A DNA stretch of 64,000 nucleotides from Candidatus Puniceispirillum sp. (lineage in GTDB: Bacteria > Pseudomonadota > Alphaproteobacteria > Puniceispirillales > Puniceispirillaceae). This document shows positions 16,743-24,572 of the stretch, in pieces (position 1 is the first letter of the stretch; every line of letters begins with the position of its first letter). The translations under genes and the position numbers were made by a program. Location: positions 1 to 64,000 of the forward strand of contig JAOEUK010000008.1 of NCBI GenBank assembly GCA_028382965.1, given 5' to 3'. The notes beneath the pieces are model-generated. The model had not been told where the DNA came from. It did not search any database and was given only the letters and a program-made list of their open reading frames with translations.

Positions 16743-17087
16743 GGCTAGCCCTTAAGTATTCACTTTTTATTATCCGCCGTTTATTATTGGACTTGAATTT
16801 TGAGACTCTTAAAAAAACATTCAAAAACGTTTACAATTTATCGACAAACGGTCAACGTTGGATTGCAATCATGTTTGACTAATTTCCTATAATATTTGTT
16901 GTCAATTTTTTTTTTGCTGAGGTTGAGTAACTTCTAAGTTACCATAGTATCCCTTTAGATAACGATTGTTTGTGTTAACTGTGTAAGAATATTTGGTATC
17001 TGTTTTGCGTTTCTTCGTTTCCTTCGGCTAAATTTTGAAAACATTATCAAACTTTGTTTTCATAATTGTAAGGTTTTGTCGCTGTCT
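16743..17087. other. Intergenic region upstream of 5-oxoprolinase gene
   Basis: 345 bp without a convincing gene. It holds perfect palindromes CAACGTTG (16853-16860) and GATTGCAATC (16861-16870) side by side, TTGAC/GTCAA arms flanking TATAAT (16875-16905), and GTAACTT-CT-AAGTTAC (16927-16942). A weak minus-strand promoter (TTGACC, 16 nt, TAAACG at 16828-16855) may serve the 5-oxoprolinase gene. Confidence 0.4.
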
Positions 17088-17291
17088 TCAGACTAACTCT
17101 ATATAACCATTTTTCGCTTCTGATATTGCTAAAGTTAAGGTTGCTTGCTTAGAACTACGTTGCGTGTATCCAAGCATTCCATCACTGTTCGCACAAAAAT
17201 TCCAGACGTTTGGGTCGACTGTTCGCGCGTAAACAAACAATCTTCCATCAAATCCCTCTACCTCTGTTAGTTCATAATATTTGGTTGGCAT
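17088..17291 (-). CDS. Small orphan protein
   Basis: 67 residues, not recognised. The composition is protein-like and mixed (ELTEVEGFDGRLFVYARTV, ending NGYIELV), with no signal peptide or membrane helix. No clear ribosome site precedes the ATG, which weakens the call. It lies downstream of rplM-rpsI on the same strand but beyond their terminator (17394-17422), so it would need its own promoter in the 100-nt gap. It may be a real lineage-specific gene or a fortuitous frame. Confidence 0.42.
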   Translation of the reverse strand: MPTKYYELTEVEGFDGRLFVYARTVDPNVWNFCANSDGMLGYTQRSSKQATLTLAISEAKNGYIELV

Positions 17292-17393
17292 AAGTGTTAA
17301 CTGTAAACTAAGTGTGCAACATTTTTGCTACGTCAGTATTTACAACTCAAATAAATCAATTGCTTATTTTTTTGTGCTAAAAGTGTGCTACAT

Positions 17394-17422
17394 AAAAAAA
17401 GGGTTCCGAAATAACGGAACCC
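17394..17422 (-). terminator. Terminator of rplM-rpsI
   Basis: GGGTTCCG (17401-17408) and CGGAACCC (17415-17422) form a perfect 8-bp stem with a 6-nt loop. On the minus strand it is followed by seven T (17394-17400) and lies 33 nt past the rpsI stop. A strong intrinsic terminator. Confidence 0.9.
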
Positions 17423-17455
17423 TTTGAATTTATTTAATAAGTTGTAAGTACGATA

Positions 17456-17962
17456 CTAACGCTTTGAGAACTGGAAACTACGGCGCGCCTTAGCCCTACC
17501 ATATTTCTTCCGCTCAACAACGCGGGAGTCACGCGTCAGGAAGCCACCAGCTTTCAAAACTGGTCGCAACCCCGGCTCAAACAAGGTTAATGCTCGGCTA
17601 ATGCCGTGACGAACCGCACCCGCCTGCCCTGAAAGACCACCGCCACGAACCGTCGCAAAAACGTCAAATTCACCCAAGCGCTCAGTCACTTCGAACGGCT
17701 GAGCTAAAATCATCTGCAAGACTGGGCGAGCAAAATACACATCCAATTTACGACCATTGATAATGACCTGGCCTGTGCCACGCTTTACCCATACACGGGC
17801 AGCAGCGTCTTTCCTGCGACCTGTTGCATAAGACCTTCCAAAACTATCAATTTTTGGTTCTGCTGGAACCACTATATCAACAGCAGGCACTTCACTACCG
17901 ATTGCACCCAATGCGGCCAAACCTTCAGTGTTTACCTCTGTTTTTTGTGTTTCTTCGGCCAT
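17456..17962 (-). CDS. rpsI: 30S ribosomal protein S9
   Basis: Component of the small subunit head whose C-terminal tail reaches the P-site tRNA. 168 residues: an acidic N-terminal extension of about 40 residues, common in alphaproteobacteria, then the S9 core ([31 protein letters not shown]) and the basic tail [13 protein letters not shown] lies 5 nt before the ATG. It follows rplM after a 2-nt gap, the conserved rplM-rpsI pair, and is closed by the strong terminator at 17394-17422. Confidence 0.98.
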   Translation of the reverse strand: MAEETQKTEVNTEGLAALGAIGSEVPAVDIVVPAEPKIDSFGRSYATGRRKDAAARVWVKRGTGQVIINGRKLDVYFARPVLQMILAQPFEVTERLGEFDVFATVRGGGLSGQAGAVRHGISRALTLFEPGLRPVLKAGGFLTRDSRVVERKKYGRAKARRSFQFSKR

Positions 17963-17964
17963 GA

Positions 17965-18432
17965 CTACCTCACATTCTTAGAGTTCATACCGGCGACATC
18001 CAGTATGACAGGCTGTTGAGCTTCATGCGGGTGACTAGGACCAGCATAGATGTGCAAATTACGCATTGCCTGCCGACCAAGCGGCCCACGAGGGATCATT
18101 CGCTCTACCGCTTTCTCTATAACACGCGTCGGGAAGCGCCCATCCAAAATCTTGTCAGCTGTCCGCTCTTTAATACCACCAGGATATCCTGTATGCCAGT
18201 AATAAGTCTTGGCGCTACGTTTATTACCAGTCAAGTGGACTTTTTCAGCATTGACTATAATGATGTGATCACCATCATCCATGTTTGGGGTATAGGTCGG
18301 CTTGTGCTTACCGCGTACGCGCATCGCAACAATTGATGCAAGACGCCCAAGCACGAGATCTGCTGCGTCAACGACGAACCAATTTTTCTCAATATCTTTT
18401 GGGGTTGCAACATAAGTCCTTGGCAAAGGCAT
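17965..18432 (-). CDS. rplM: 50S ribosomal protein L13
   Basis: Early-assembling large-subunit protein; 155 residues, normal for the family. Typical segments are [38 protein letters not shown] and the Gly-rich [16 protein letters not shown] lies about 9 nt before the ATG. First gene of the rplM-rpsI operon, with a near-consensus promoter 70-98 nt upstream. Confidence 0.98.
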   Translation of the reverse strand: MPLPRTYVATPKDIEKNWFVVDAADLVLGRLASIVAMRVRGKHKPTYTPNMDDGDHIIIVNAEKVHLTGNKRSAKTYYWHTGYPGGIKERTADKILDGRFPTRVIEKAVERMIPRGPLGRQAMRNLHIYAGPSHPHEAQQPVILDVAGMNSKNVR

Positions 18433-18501
18433 GTAACTATCTCCAGTAAAATTAATCTGCTACGGTTGTTGTACACCGCACACGGCTAAAACTAGTAGCA
18501 C

Positions 18502-18530
18502 TTTATAAGGCCTTTGCACCGCGGCGTCAA
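18502..18530 (-). promoter_or_regulatory. Promoter of rplM-rpsI
   Basis: On the minus strand TTGACG (18525-18530), exactly 17 nt, then TATAAA (18502-18507). Both hexamers match the housekeeping consensus at five of six positions. The start site would be near 18495, leaving a leader of about 60 nt before the rplM ATG at 18432. One of the clearest promoters in the window. Confidence 0.72.
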
Positions 18531-18794
18531 ATGTTATTTTATATGAAAAATTAAAAATAATTCATATTTTCAATATGTTACAATATAGGTATTATTTTAC
18601 CACATACTTTATAATGTTTGAAAACAATCTAATTAACGAATATTGGCTTTTTACATCTTAGAATGATCGTAGGCTTGGATTTATTGACAAAACTTGTAAG
18701 ATCTGTGCCAGGATAGCGGTCTACACAGTCTGCTGAGCCCTCTTTCTTTCAAATCGCCGGGATAATTACAGCCGTCAGCAATAGGAATTTTACC
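18531..18794. other. Divergent spacer between rplM and trpG
   Basis: An AT-rich stretch (18540-18660) is followed by a possible trpG -35 (TTGACA, 18684-18689). A matching -10 at normal spacing is weak; AGGATA at 18710 would need 20 nt. No Trp-rich leader peptide or terminator-antiterminator pair is visible upstream of trpG. AGG lies about 9 nt before the trpG ATG. Confidence 0.35.
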
Positions 18795-19469
18795 ATGTTC
18801 ATTCTAGTCGATAATTATGACAGCTTCACATGGAATTTATGGCATTTTCTGTCAGATCTTGGTGCCAAAGTTGAAATTGTGCGTAATGACGCTGTGTCTG
18901 CTGATGAAATTATAGCACACAATCCCGAGGGCATTATTGTATCCCCGGGCCCTGGAGCACCTGAAAATGCCGGCATAACGCTAGAGTTGATTCTAGCTGC
19001 AAAAAAGACAAGTACACCGCTTCTTGGTGTTTGTTTGGGGCATCAGGCCCTTGCCGTTGCCTTTGGATCTGCTATTCAACGAGTTGACCCTCCAGTTCAT
19101 GGCAAACTTTCGTTGGTGGAGAAAACACATAGTAACGCAATTAAAAGTGATATTTTGGCGCTTTGCCCTGATGAGTTTCCAGTTACTCGCTATCATTCAC
19201 TGGTTGTTAATGAAGCTAGCCTTTCGAACGAACTGACTATCACCGCACGAACCGCAGCTGGCACAATTATGGGGCTCTCACATTGTGAGGCTGAACTTCA
19301 TGGCGTTCAGTTTCACCCAGAATCAATTGCATCAGTTGCTGGCTACAGAATTTTGGCACGCTTTCTGCAAATCTGCGGTCACGGGATCACATCTGACCAA
19401 AAGCTAGATAGATTAGAAGCGCAAATACTTCGCCTTGACCAGCGTTTTCCTGACCAAATGCACGCCTAG
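18795..19469 (+). CDS. trpG: Anthranilate synthase component II (glutamine amidotransferase)
   Basis: Class-I glutaminase that supplies ammonia to TrpE for anthranilate synthesis, and may also serve PabB for folate. 224 residues: start FILVDNYDSFTWNLWHFL, oxyanion region SPGPGAPENAG, nucleophile Cys80 in LLGVCLGHQA, and catalytic His-Glu in GVQFHPES. A roughly 30-residue C-terminal extension follows the domain. It heads the trpG-trpD-trpC-moaC-moeA order common in alphaproteobacteria, but 498 bp separate it from trpD and trpE is not in the window. Confidence 0.95.
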   Translation: MFILVDNYDSFTWNLWHFLSDLGAKVEIVRNDAVSADEIIAHNPEGIIVSPGPGAPENAGITLELILAAKKTSTPLLGVCLGHQALAVAFGSAIQRVDPPVHGKLSLVEKTHSNAIKSDILALCPDEFPVTRYHSLVVNEASLSNELTITARTAAGTIMGLSHCEAELHGVQFHPESIASVAGYRILARFLQICGHGITSDQKLDRLEAQILRLDQRFPDQMHA

Positions 19470-19655
19470 CATTTACAGAACCCCTGCCACTGTTTGCCCA
19501 TTCTTTTATGCTGTAAGTTTTTGTATGGTTGACCAAATGGAAGCCCACCTTGGTAAAATCCGTTAAATAGCCAAGTACTTTTAAATCCAATTTTGCATTT
19601 GTGTTCAAAATAAAGCTTACGGCTTTATACTAATATAATTTCAATTTTAATTCTT

Positions 19656-19679
19656 GTGACAATCTGATGTCACGTTTTT
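19656..19679 (+). terminator. Weak terminator-like hairpin after trpG
   Basis: GTGACA (19656-19661) pairs with TGTCAC (19668-19673) around a 6-nt loop, followed by G and five T. The stem is short. It lies 187 nt past the trpG stop and may end its transcript, or may be a protein-binding palindrome. Confidence 0.35.
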
Positions 19680-19699
19680 GGCCCTGCCCCCATCTTCAT

Positions 19700-19798
19700 A
19701 TGAGATCGTTAAGCATTTTCCAGCTTTGGTTGCATGAGTGGATTTTGAACAAAAATTGGGCGCAAACAGTAAATTCTGATATCAAGTATAATGCTTAA
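19700..19798 (+). CDS. Possible Trp-containing leader peptide upstream of trpD
   Basis: A 32-codon ATG frame whose residues 10, 14 and 20 are Trp (QLWLHEW, NKNW). It ends 169 nt before trpD. It has no ribosome site, the Trp codons are not tandem, and I see no clear terminator hairpin between it and trpD, so classical attenuation is not supported. Possibly chance. Confidence 0.15.
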   Translation: MRSLSIFQLWLHEWILNKNWAQTVNSDIKYNA

Positions 19799-19967
19799 CC
19801 GTTAATAATCTAGTCGGTCAAAAATGTTGGCTAAACTTGCATTGCGTATTTGAGGATAATATAGTTTGGCACAATAGGCCACAAGCTTTATATTATATGG
19901 ACCACTATTGCGAGTTTGAGCTTTGTTGGCGCTGGCTTAAATAAATTGGCGTAGAAGGAAAAGTCAT

Positions 19968-20993
19968 TTGACGTCTGAGATTGTAAAATCATCCCTGATG
20001 ACGCTAGTCGCTGGTGAGCGCCCAACGCCATTAGCTATTCAAGGCTGCTTTCATGCCATTATGGATGGTGATGTTGGAGACGCGCAGATGGCAGCCTTTT
20101 TGATCGCGTTGAAAATTCGTGGTGAACAGGTCGATGATATTGCCGCTGCTGCAACTGTTATGCGTGAAAAGGCCTTAACAATTAAAGCACCCGATGTGTC
20201 AATGGATATTGTTGGCACTGGCGGTGATGGATTTGGTACCTACAATATTTCAACTGCCAGCGCTTTCGTTGTGGCAGGCTGCGGGGTTCCAGTTGCCAAA
20301 CACGGAAATAAGGCTGTGTCGTCTAAAAGTGGTGCAGCTGATGTTCTATCAGCACTTGGCATTAAACTTGATTGCGATATTTCTCTTATTGAGTTTGCTC
20401 TAGCCGATGCTAATATTACATTTCTAATGGCACCACGCCACCACGCGGCGATGCGCCATGTTGGCCCTGTTCGCGCTGCGCTTGGCGTTAGGACCATTTT
20501 CAATTTGTTAGGACCATTATCTAATCCGGCACTAGTAAAACGTATAATGGTTGGGGTTTTTGACCAAAGCTATTGCGCTCCGTTTGCACACGTGCTCGCA
20601 CAGCTCGGCACAACGAATGCGTGGGTTGTTCATGGTGCTGACGGGCTTGATGAAGTTAGCACAACCGGCAAAACCCATGTTGCCGCACTAAATGATGGCA
20701 AAGTGACGGAGTTCACCGTCTCGCCTGATGATATTGGTCTACCAACCGCCAGTCTTGACCAACTTCGCGGCGGTGATGGAAAACACAATGCACGCTACCT
20801 TCGTGCTCTTTTGGAAGGCGAGACCGGCCCTTATCATGACATTGTATTATTTAATGCGGCAGCGGCGCTTGTAGCTGGTGGCCATGCAGAAAACTTGCAG
20901 CAGGGTGCAGCACTGGCTCAGGCGGCACTGGATACAGGCGAGGCCCTTGCCTCCCTTGATCGTTTGATTGCCATCACAAATGACAGGGCTTAG
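19968..20993 (+). CDS. trpD: Anthranilate phosphoribosyltransferase
   Basis: Transfers phosphoribose from PRPP to anthranilate, the second step of tryptophan synthesis. 341 residues, the usual length. The glycine-rich loop DIVGTGGDGFGTYNIST, the KHGNKAVSSKSGAADV stretch and NLLGPLSNP are the family's PRPP and anthranilate site signatures. The start is a TTG at 19968 with AAGGAA 7 nt upstream; the first in-frame ATG is 30 nt further on and lacks such a site. It ends 5 nt before trpC. Confidence 0.97.
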   Translation: MTSEIVKSSLMTLVAGERPTPLAIQGCFHAIMDGDVGDAQMAAFLIALKIRGEQVDDIAAAATVMREKALTIKAPDVSMDIVGTGGDGFGTYNISTASAFVVAGCGVPVAKHGNKAVSSKSGAADVLSALGIKLDCDISLIEFALADANITFLMAPRHHAAMRHVGPVRAALGVRTIFNLLGPLSNPALVKRIMVGVFDQSYCAPFAHVLAQLGTTNAWVVHGADGLDEVSTTGKTHVAALNDGKVTEFTVSPDDIGLPTASLDQLRGGDGKHNARYLRALLEGETGPYHDIVLFNAAAALVAGGHAENLQQGAALAQAALDTGEALASLDRLIAITNDRA

Positions 20994-20998
20994 CAAAC

Positions 20999-21799
20999 AT
21001 GCATAATATCCTTGCCACCATCATTGATGAAAAGCATCGCGAGGTCAAAGCCCTTGCGGCCACCTCGAATTTTGCTACGCTTGACAACGCTGCAAAACAG
21101 GCATCTCCTGTTCGCGGATTTGCCGCCGCTCTTGCACGCGATAATGTACGCGGCTACGGCCTTATTGCCGAATTAAAAAAAGCATCTCCCTCAAAAGGAC
21201 TTATCCGGGCTGATTTCAACCCTGCCCTTTTGGCCAAATCCTATGAAATGGGTGGTGCCAGCTGTTTATCTGTACTAACAGATAAACAATGGTTTCAAGG
21301 AGCGCCTGAATATTTAAAAGCCGCTCGTGATGCAGTTAGCCTGCCAGTTTTGCGCAAGGATTTCATGATTGATCCATTGCAAATTGTGGAATCAAGGGCC
21401 CTTGGCGCAGATTGTATTCTGTTGATTATGGCCGCACTTGACGACACCAAAGCGGCCGAATTGGAGGAATGTGCCTTAGATTATGGCATGGATGTGCTAA
21501 TCGAGTGTCATGATTCCAAAGAGCTGGCCCGTGCAGCCAATCTGCGCTCACCACTTATAGGAATCAATAATCGTAATCTAAAAACGATGGAAATATCGCT
21601 TAATGTTGGCACTACAATGCTACCACATCTGCCAGCAAACAGGATTGCGATTGCAGAAAGTGGCTTGTTCACGCCAGAAGATCTTGCGAAGATGGCAAAA
21701 GCAGGTGCGCGCTGTTTCCTGATTGGTGAGTCATTGATGCGGGCTGATGATGTTGCCGCGGCAACAAAGGCCATACTAGCTAACCCTATACCCACTTAA
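20999..21799 (+). CDS. trpC: Indole-3-glycerol-phosphate synthase
   Basis: Ring closure of carboxyphenylaminodeoxyribulose phosphate to indole glycerol phosphate. A (beta/alpha)8 barrel of 266 residues: AELKKASPSKG holds the catalytic Lys, VLRKDFMIDPLQ and GINNRNL follow, and AESGLFTPEDL with GARCFLIGESLM forms the phosphate site. A monofunctional enzyme, not fused to TrpF. Five nucleotides from trpD and 31 nt before moaC, so probably one operon. Confidence 0.97.
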   Translation: MHNILATIIDEKHREVKALAATSNFATLDNAAKQASPVRGFAAALARDNVRGYGLIAELKKASPSKGLIRADFNPALLAKSYEMGGASCLSVLTDKQWFQGAPEYLKAARDAVSLPVLRKDFMIDPLQIVESRALGADCILLIMAALDDTKAAELEECALDYGMDVLIECHDSKELARAANLRSPLIGINNRNLKTMEISLNVGTTMLPHLPANRIAIAESGLFTPEDLAKMAKAGARCFLIGESLMRADDVAAATKAILANPIPT

Positions 21800-21830
21800 T
21801 TCCAACCGTTGCATTTAGAAAGAGACTGTT

Positions 21831-22307
21831 ATGGCTGAATTTACGCATTTCGACAGTAACGGACACGCCCATATGGTGAATGTTGGTAATAAAGTAGCCA
21901 CTAGCCGGGTTGCCATTGTTAAAGGGCATATCAAAATGTTGCCAAAAACACTGGCGATGATTACAGAGGGAACTGCCAAAAAGGGTGACGTTTTTGGCGT
22001 TGCGCGTCTCGCTGGTATTATGGGAGCAAAACAAACTGCAAATCTGATCCCATTATGTCATCCACTTGGGCTTGATCATATACATCTTGACCTTGTGGCT
22101 GACAAATCATTACCCGGTGTGCAGATCACTGCAACCTGCGCTGTATCTGGGCCAACAGGCGTTGAAATGGAAGCAATGGCAGCAGTTTCAACGGCCGCTT
22201 TGACAGTTTATGATATGTGTAAGGCAATTGATCGCGGCATGGAAATTGGCAACATTCGGTTAACCCATAAGTCAGGTGGAAAATCAGGTATCTATGATGC
22301 CCAATAA
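21831..22307 (+). CDS. moaC: Cyclic pyranopterin monophosphate synthase
   Basis: Second step of molybdenum cofactor synthesis, making cyclic pyranopterin monophosphate from the MoaA product. 158 residues; recognisable segments are LIPLCHPLGLDHI (substrate-site His), the GPTGVEMEAMAAVS stretch and the C-terminal LTHKSGGKSG with catalytic Lys. It overlaps the start of moeA. The trpC-moaC-moeA association is conserved in the class, without a metabolic reason evident from sequence. Confidence 0.97.
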   Translation: MAEFTHFDSNGHAHMVNVGNKVATSRVAIVKGHIKMLPKTLAMITEGTAKKGDVFGVARLAGIMGAKQTANLIPLCHPLGLDHIHLDLVADKSLPGVQITATCAVSGPTGVEMEAMAAVSTAALTVYDMCKAIDRGMEIGNIRLTHKSGGKSGIYDAQ

Positions 22308-23541
22308 CGATTCAAGTAAGCCAGCACTTCTGGGAGTTGATTATGCTTTGGCTAAAATCATTGCAATGCTGTCACATACAGGAACAACTGTACTGCCCCT
22401 TGTCGAGGCATTGGGATACACCCTTGGCAAGGACCTTGTTGCAGGCCTGACACTGCCGCCACAAGCGGTATCAGCGATGGACGGCTATGCAGTTCGTGGA
22501 AAAGATGTCAGCATCTTACCCTGCCAGTTAACTCGCATTGCCGAATCTGCAGCTGGTCATCCCTGGGCTGGTAAAATAACCGCTGGAGAAGCTGTTCGCG
22601 TATTTACCGGTGCGGCAATGCCGGATGGCGCTGATACAATTGTTGTTCAAGAAGATGTTGATCCAGTTGCCGAACAAGACAACGTTGAAATCACCGTTCG
22701 CAGTGCTGAACCGGCTGGGCGCTACATCCGTCCTGCGGGCTTAGATGTTACGAAAGGTCAAGTCATTCTTTCAGCTGGAACTTTATTATCTGCACGTGCC
22801 ATTGGACTGGCCTGTGCAGCCGGATTAACTGAAGCCGAGGTTAGCACACGCCCAAAAATTGGTATTTTATCAACAGGTGATGAGCTAGTTCACCCCGGCA
22901 ATATTCTGCTACCAGGCCAAATTATCAGCTCCAATGCAAGTTTTTTGAAAAGTTTTGTGACTGCTTGCCAGGCCGAAGCTGTTGATCTTGGCATAGCCCG
23001 GGATGTGCCCGGTGCCATGATTTCTGCTATTCAAAATGCCAAAAACCTGGATCTTGTTGTGACAACAGGTGGGGCCTCGGTTGGCGTGCATGATCATGTA
23101 GTCTCAGATCTGGATAATGGTGCGGATAGCGGGCTGTCCTTCTGGAAAATTGCCATGAGGCCTGGCAAACCCCTTATTTGCGGTAGTGTTGATGGCATTC
23201 CATTGATCGGTTTGCCAGGCAACCCTGTTTCAACTGCAGTTTGCGCTTTGGTTTTTCTCCGTCCAGCGATTGCGCATATGGCCCGTGGAACACAGACAAC
23301 TCCCACTTTCATGGTCCCTTTAGGGGTTGATCTTGGCACAAATGATCACCGTCAGGATTACATTCGTTCAAATCTACAAGATAGTTCAAATGGCCAAACT
23401 ATTCTGCCAGCATCGCGGCAAGACAGCTCAATGATGTCAGTTCTCGCAGGGGCAAATGCCTTAATTGTGCGCCCACCATACGATCCGGCAAAACGCGCCG
23501 GTGATTTGGTAAAAGTGCTGCATATTCCAATCCTTCTTTAG
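22294..23541 (+). CDS. moeA: Molybdopterin molybdenumtransferase
   Basis: Inserts molybdate into adenylated molybdopterin to give active cofactor. 415 residues from the ATG at 22294; an ATG at 22297 is equally possible, with AGG 8 nt upstream. Features: PPQAVSAMDGYAVRG, GAAMPDGADTIVVQED, GILSTGDELV and the molybdate/nucleotide loop TTGGASVGVHDHV, then MRPGKPLICG and GLPGNPVS. The start lies inside moaC (11-14 nt overlap), indicating coupled translation. Confidence 0.96.
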   Translation: MMPNNDSSKPALLGVDYALAKIIAMLSHTGTTVLPLVEALGYTLGKDLVAGLTLPPQAVSAMDGYAVRGKDVSILPCQLTRIAESAAGHPWAGKITAGEAVRVFTGAAMPDGADTIVVQEDVDPVAEQDNVEITVRSAEPAGRYIRPAGLDVTKGQVILSAGTLLSARAIGLACAAGLTEAEVSTRPKIGILSTGDELVHPGNILLPGQIISSNASFLKSFVTACQAEAVDLGIARDVPGAMISAIQNAKNLDLVVTTGGASVGVHDHVVSDLDNGADSGLSFWKIAMRPGKPLICGSVDGIPLIGLPGNPVSTAVCALVFLRPAIAHMARGTQTTPTFMVPLGVDLGTNDHRQDYIRSNLQDSSNGQTILPASRQDSSMMSVLAGANALIVRPPYDPAKRAGDLVKVLHIPILL

Positions 23542-23560
23542 GGCTAGGTCGGCCTTCAAA

Positions 23561-23589
23561 CTCAGCCTCATAACCGCAAGAGCTGAGGC
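23561..23589. repeat. Alternative hairpins between moeA and lexA
   Basis: CTCAGC (23561-23566) can pair with GCTGAG (23582-23587), or GCCTCA (23565-23570) with TGAGGC (23584-23589); the pairings exclude each other. A T-run follows only after about 10 nt, so it is a weak terminator for the moeA transcript. Confidence 0.3.
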
Positions 23590-23641
23590 AGCAAAATCAA
23601 TTTTTACGATTTTTATTTTTATCTGCCTTGAATCTTATAAA

Positions 23642-23677
23642 GAACATTGTTAGAACATAAGTAGAACAAAATAGAAC
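23642..23677. promoter_or_regulatory. LexA operator array (SOS box)
   Basis: Four GAAC half-sites start at 23642, 23653, 23664 and 23674, giving GAAC-N7-GAAC-N7-GAAC-N6-GAAC. GTTC-N7-GTTC, the same motif on the other strand, is the established LexA direct-repeat site in alphaproteobacteria. The array ends 17 nt before the lexA ATG, as expected for autorepression. Two perfect overlapping sites plus a fourth half-site is more than the minimum. Confidence 0.85.
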
Positions 23678-23694
23678 AATTTGGAGTGAGTGTT

Positions 23695-24330
23695 ATGCTA
23701 ACGCAGAAACAAAGCGAGCTTTTGGCCTATCTTAGCAATTATATGGAACAGCATGATGTATCACCATCTTTTGACGAGATGCGAAACGCGCTAGGTCTTG
23801 CCTCTAAATCTGGCGTCCACAGGCTGGTTTCTGGCCTGGAAGAACGGGGCTATATTCGCCGCCTTGCAAACCGAGCCCGAGCTATTGAAATTCTAAAAAA
23901 ATCTTTTGCCGGCCCAATTGTGGCACGTGCAGTTGGCGCGGCAACAAATCTGGTAACCCTTCCACTTCTCGGGCGCATTGCCGCTGGAACGCCGATTGAG
24001 GCACTAAGCGATCCAACAAACCATCTTGAACTCCCAGCAAGAATGGTTGGCACTGGAGAGCATTTTGCCCTTGAAATTGTTGGAGATTCAATGGATGGTG
24101 CTGGCATTCTAGATGGAGATACAGTTGTAATTCAGCGAGCAGAAACAGCCCAACATGGCGAAATTATCGTTGCACTAATTGATCAGCAAGAAGCCACCTT
24201 AAAAACTTTGCTAAAAGAACCTGGGCGCGTTGGGTTGAAGGCTGCCAATCCAAAATATGAAACACGGTATTTCAGCACTGGCCAGGTTGAAGTGCAAGGC
24301 AAGCTCACAGGGTTAATCAGGAATTACTAA
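23695..24330 (+). CDS. lexA: LexA repressor
   Basis: SOS repressor that cleaves itself when RecA filaments form. 211 residues from the ATG at 23695 (GGAG 8 nt upstream; the frame extends to a GTG at 23686 that overlaps this site). The N-terminal winged helix is residues 1-65. The cleavage site is Ala97-Gly98 in GRIAAGTP, and the catalytic dyad is Ser132 (VGDSMDGAGI) and Lys170 (EATLKTL). The four-half-site operator directly upstream shows autoregulation. comEC, which often follows lexA in this class, is missing. Confidence 0.97.
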   Translation: MLTQKQSELLAYLSNYMEQHDVSPSFDEMRNALGLASKSGVHRLVSGLEERGYIRRLANRARAIEILKKSFAGPIVARAVGAATNLVTLPLLGRIAAGTPIEALSDPTNHLELPARMVGTGEHFALEIVGDSMDGAGILDGDTVVIQRAETAQHGEIIVALIDQQEATLKTLLKEPGRVGLKAANPKYETRYFSTGQVEVQGKLTGLIRNY

Positions 24331-24481
24331 CAATAGAAGACAGAATATAATGACAAATATAAAGCAAATAAATTCTAGTCATTATCTTTAATACCATTTT
24401 GTCAGCAATAGCTAAAAAATGCTGATTCCAGGCAAAAAAGTTAGATTAATATTGGGCATTTAGCATCTATCAGGGGTGCAA

Positions 24482-24510
24482 TTAACAAGATCGATAGTGT
24501 ATAGTGTTAT
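24482..24510 (+). promoter_or_regulatory. Possible gltX promoter
   Basis: TTAACA (24482-24487), 17 nt, TGTTAT (24505-24510): five and four matches to consensus at ideal spacing, 63 nt before the gltX ATG. Plausible but AT-rich background makes chance likely. Confidence 0.35.
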
Positions 24511-24572
24511 CATTGAATTTTAGTTCTGAAAGCGATTTTACGATCAGCCTACGTGGAAGGGATTGAGATATT

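Larger units (their letters stand above)
19470..19967. other. Long spacer between trpG and trpD
   Basis: 498 bp. It contains a terminator-like hairpin (19656-19679) and a 32-codon ATG frame (19700-19798) with three Trp codons. No gene of normal size is supported; the minus frame across 19387-19608 overlaps trpG and does not look like a protein. Confidence 0.4.

Noticed and set aside
19387-19608. 73-codon minus-strand frame after trpG
   Set aside because: Overlaps the trpG 3-prime end and has no ribosome site or recognisable family.
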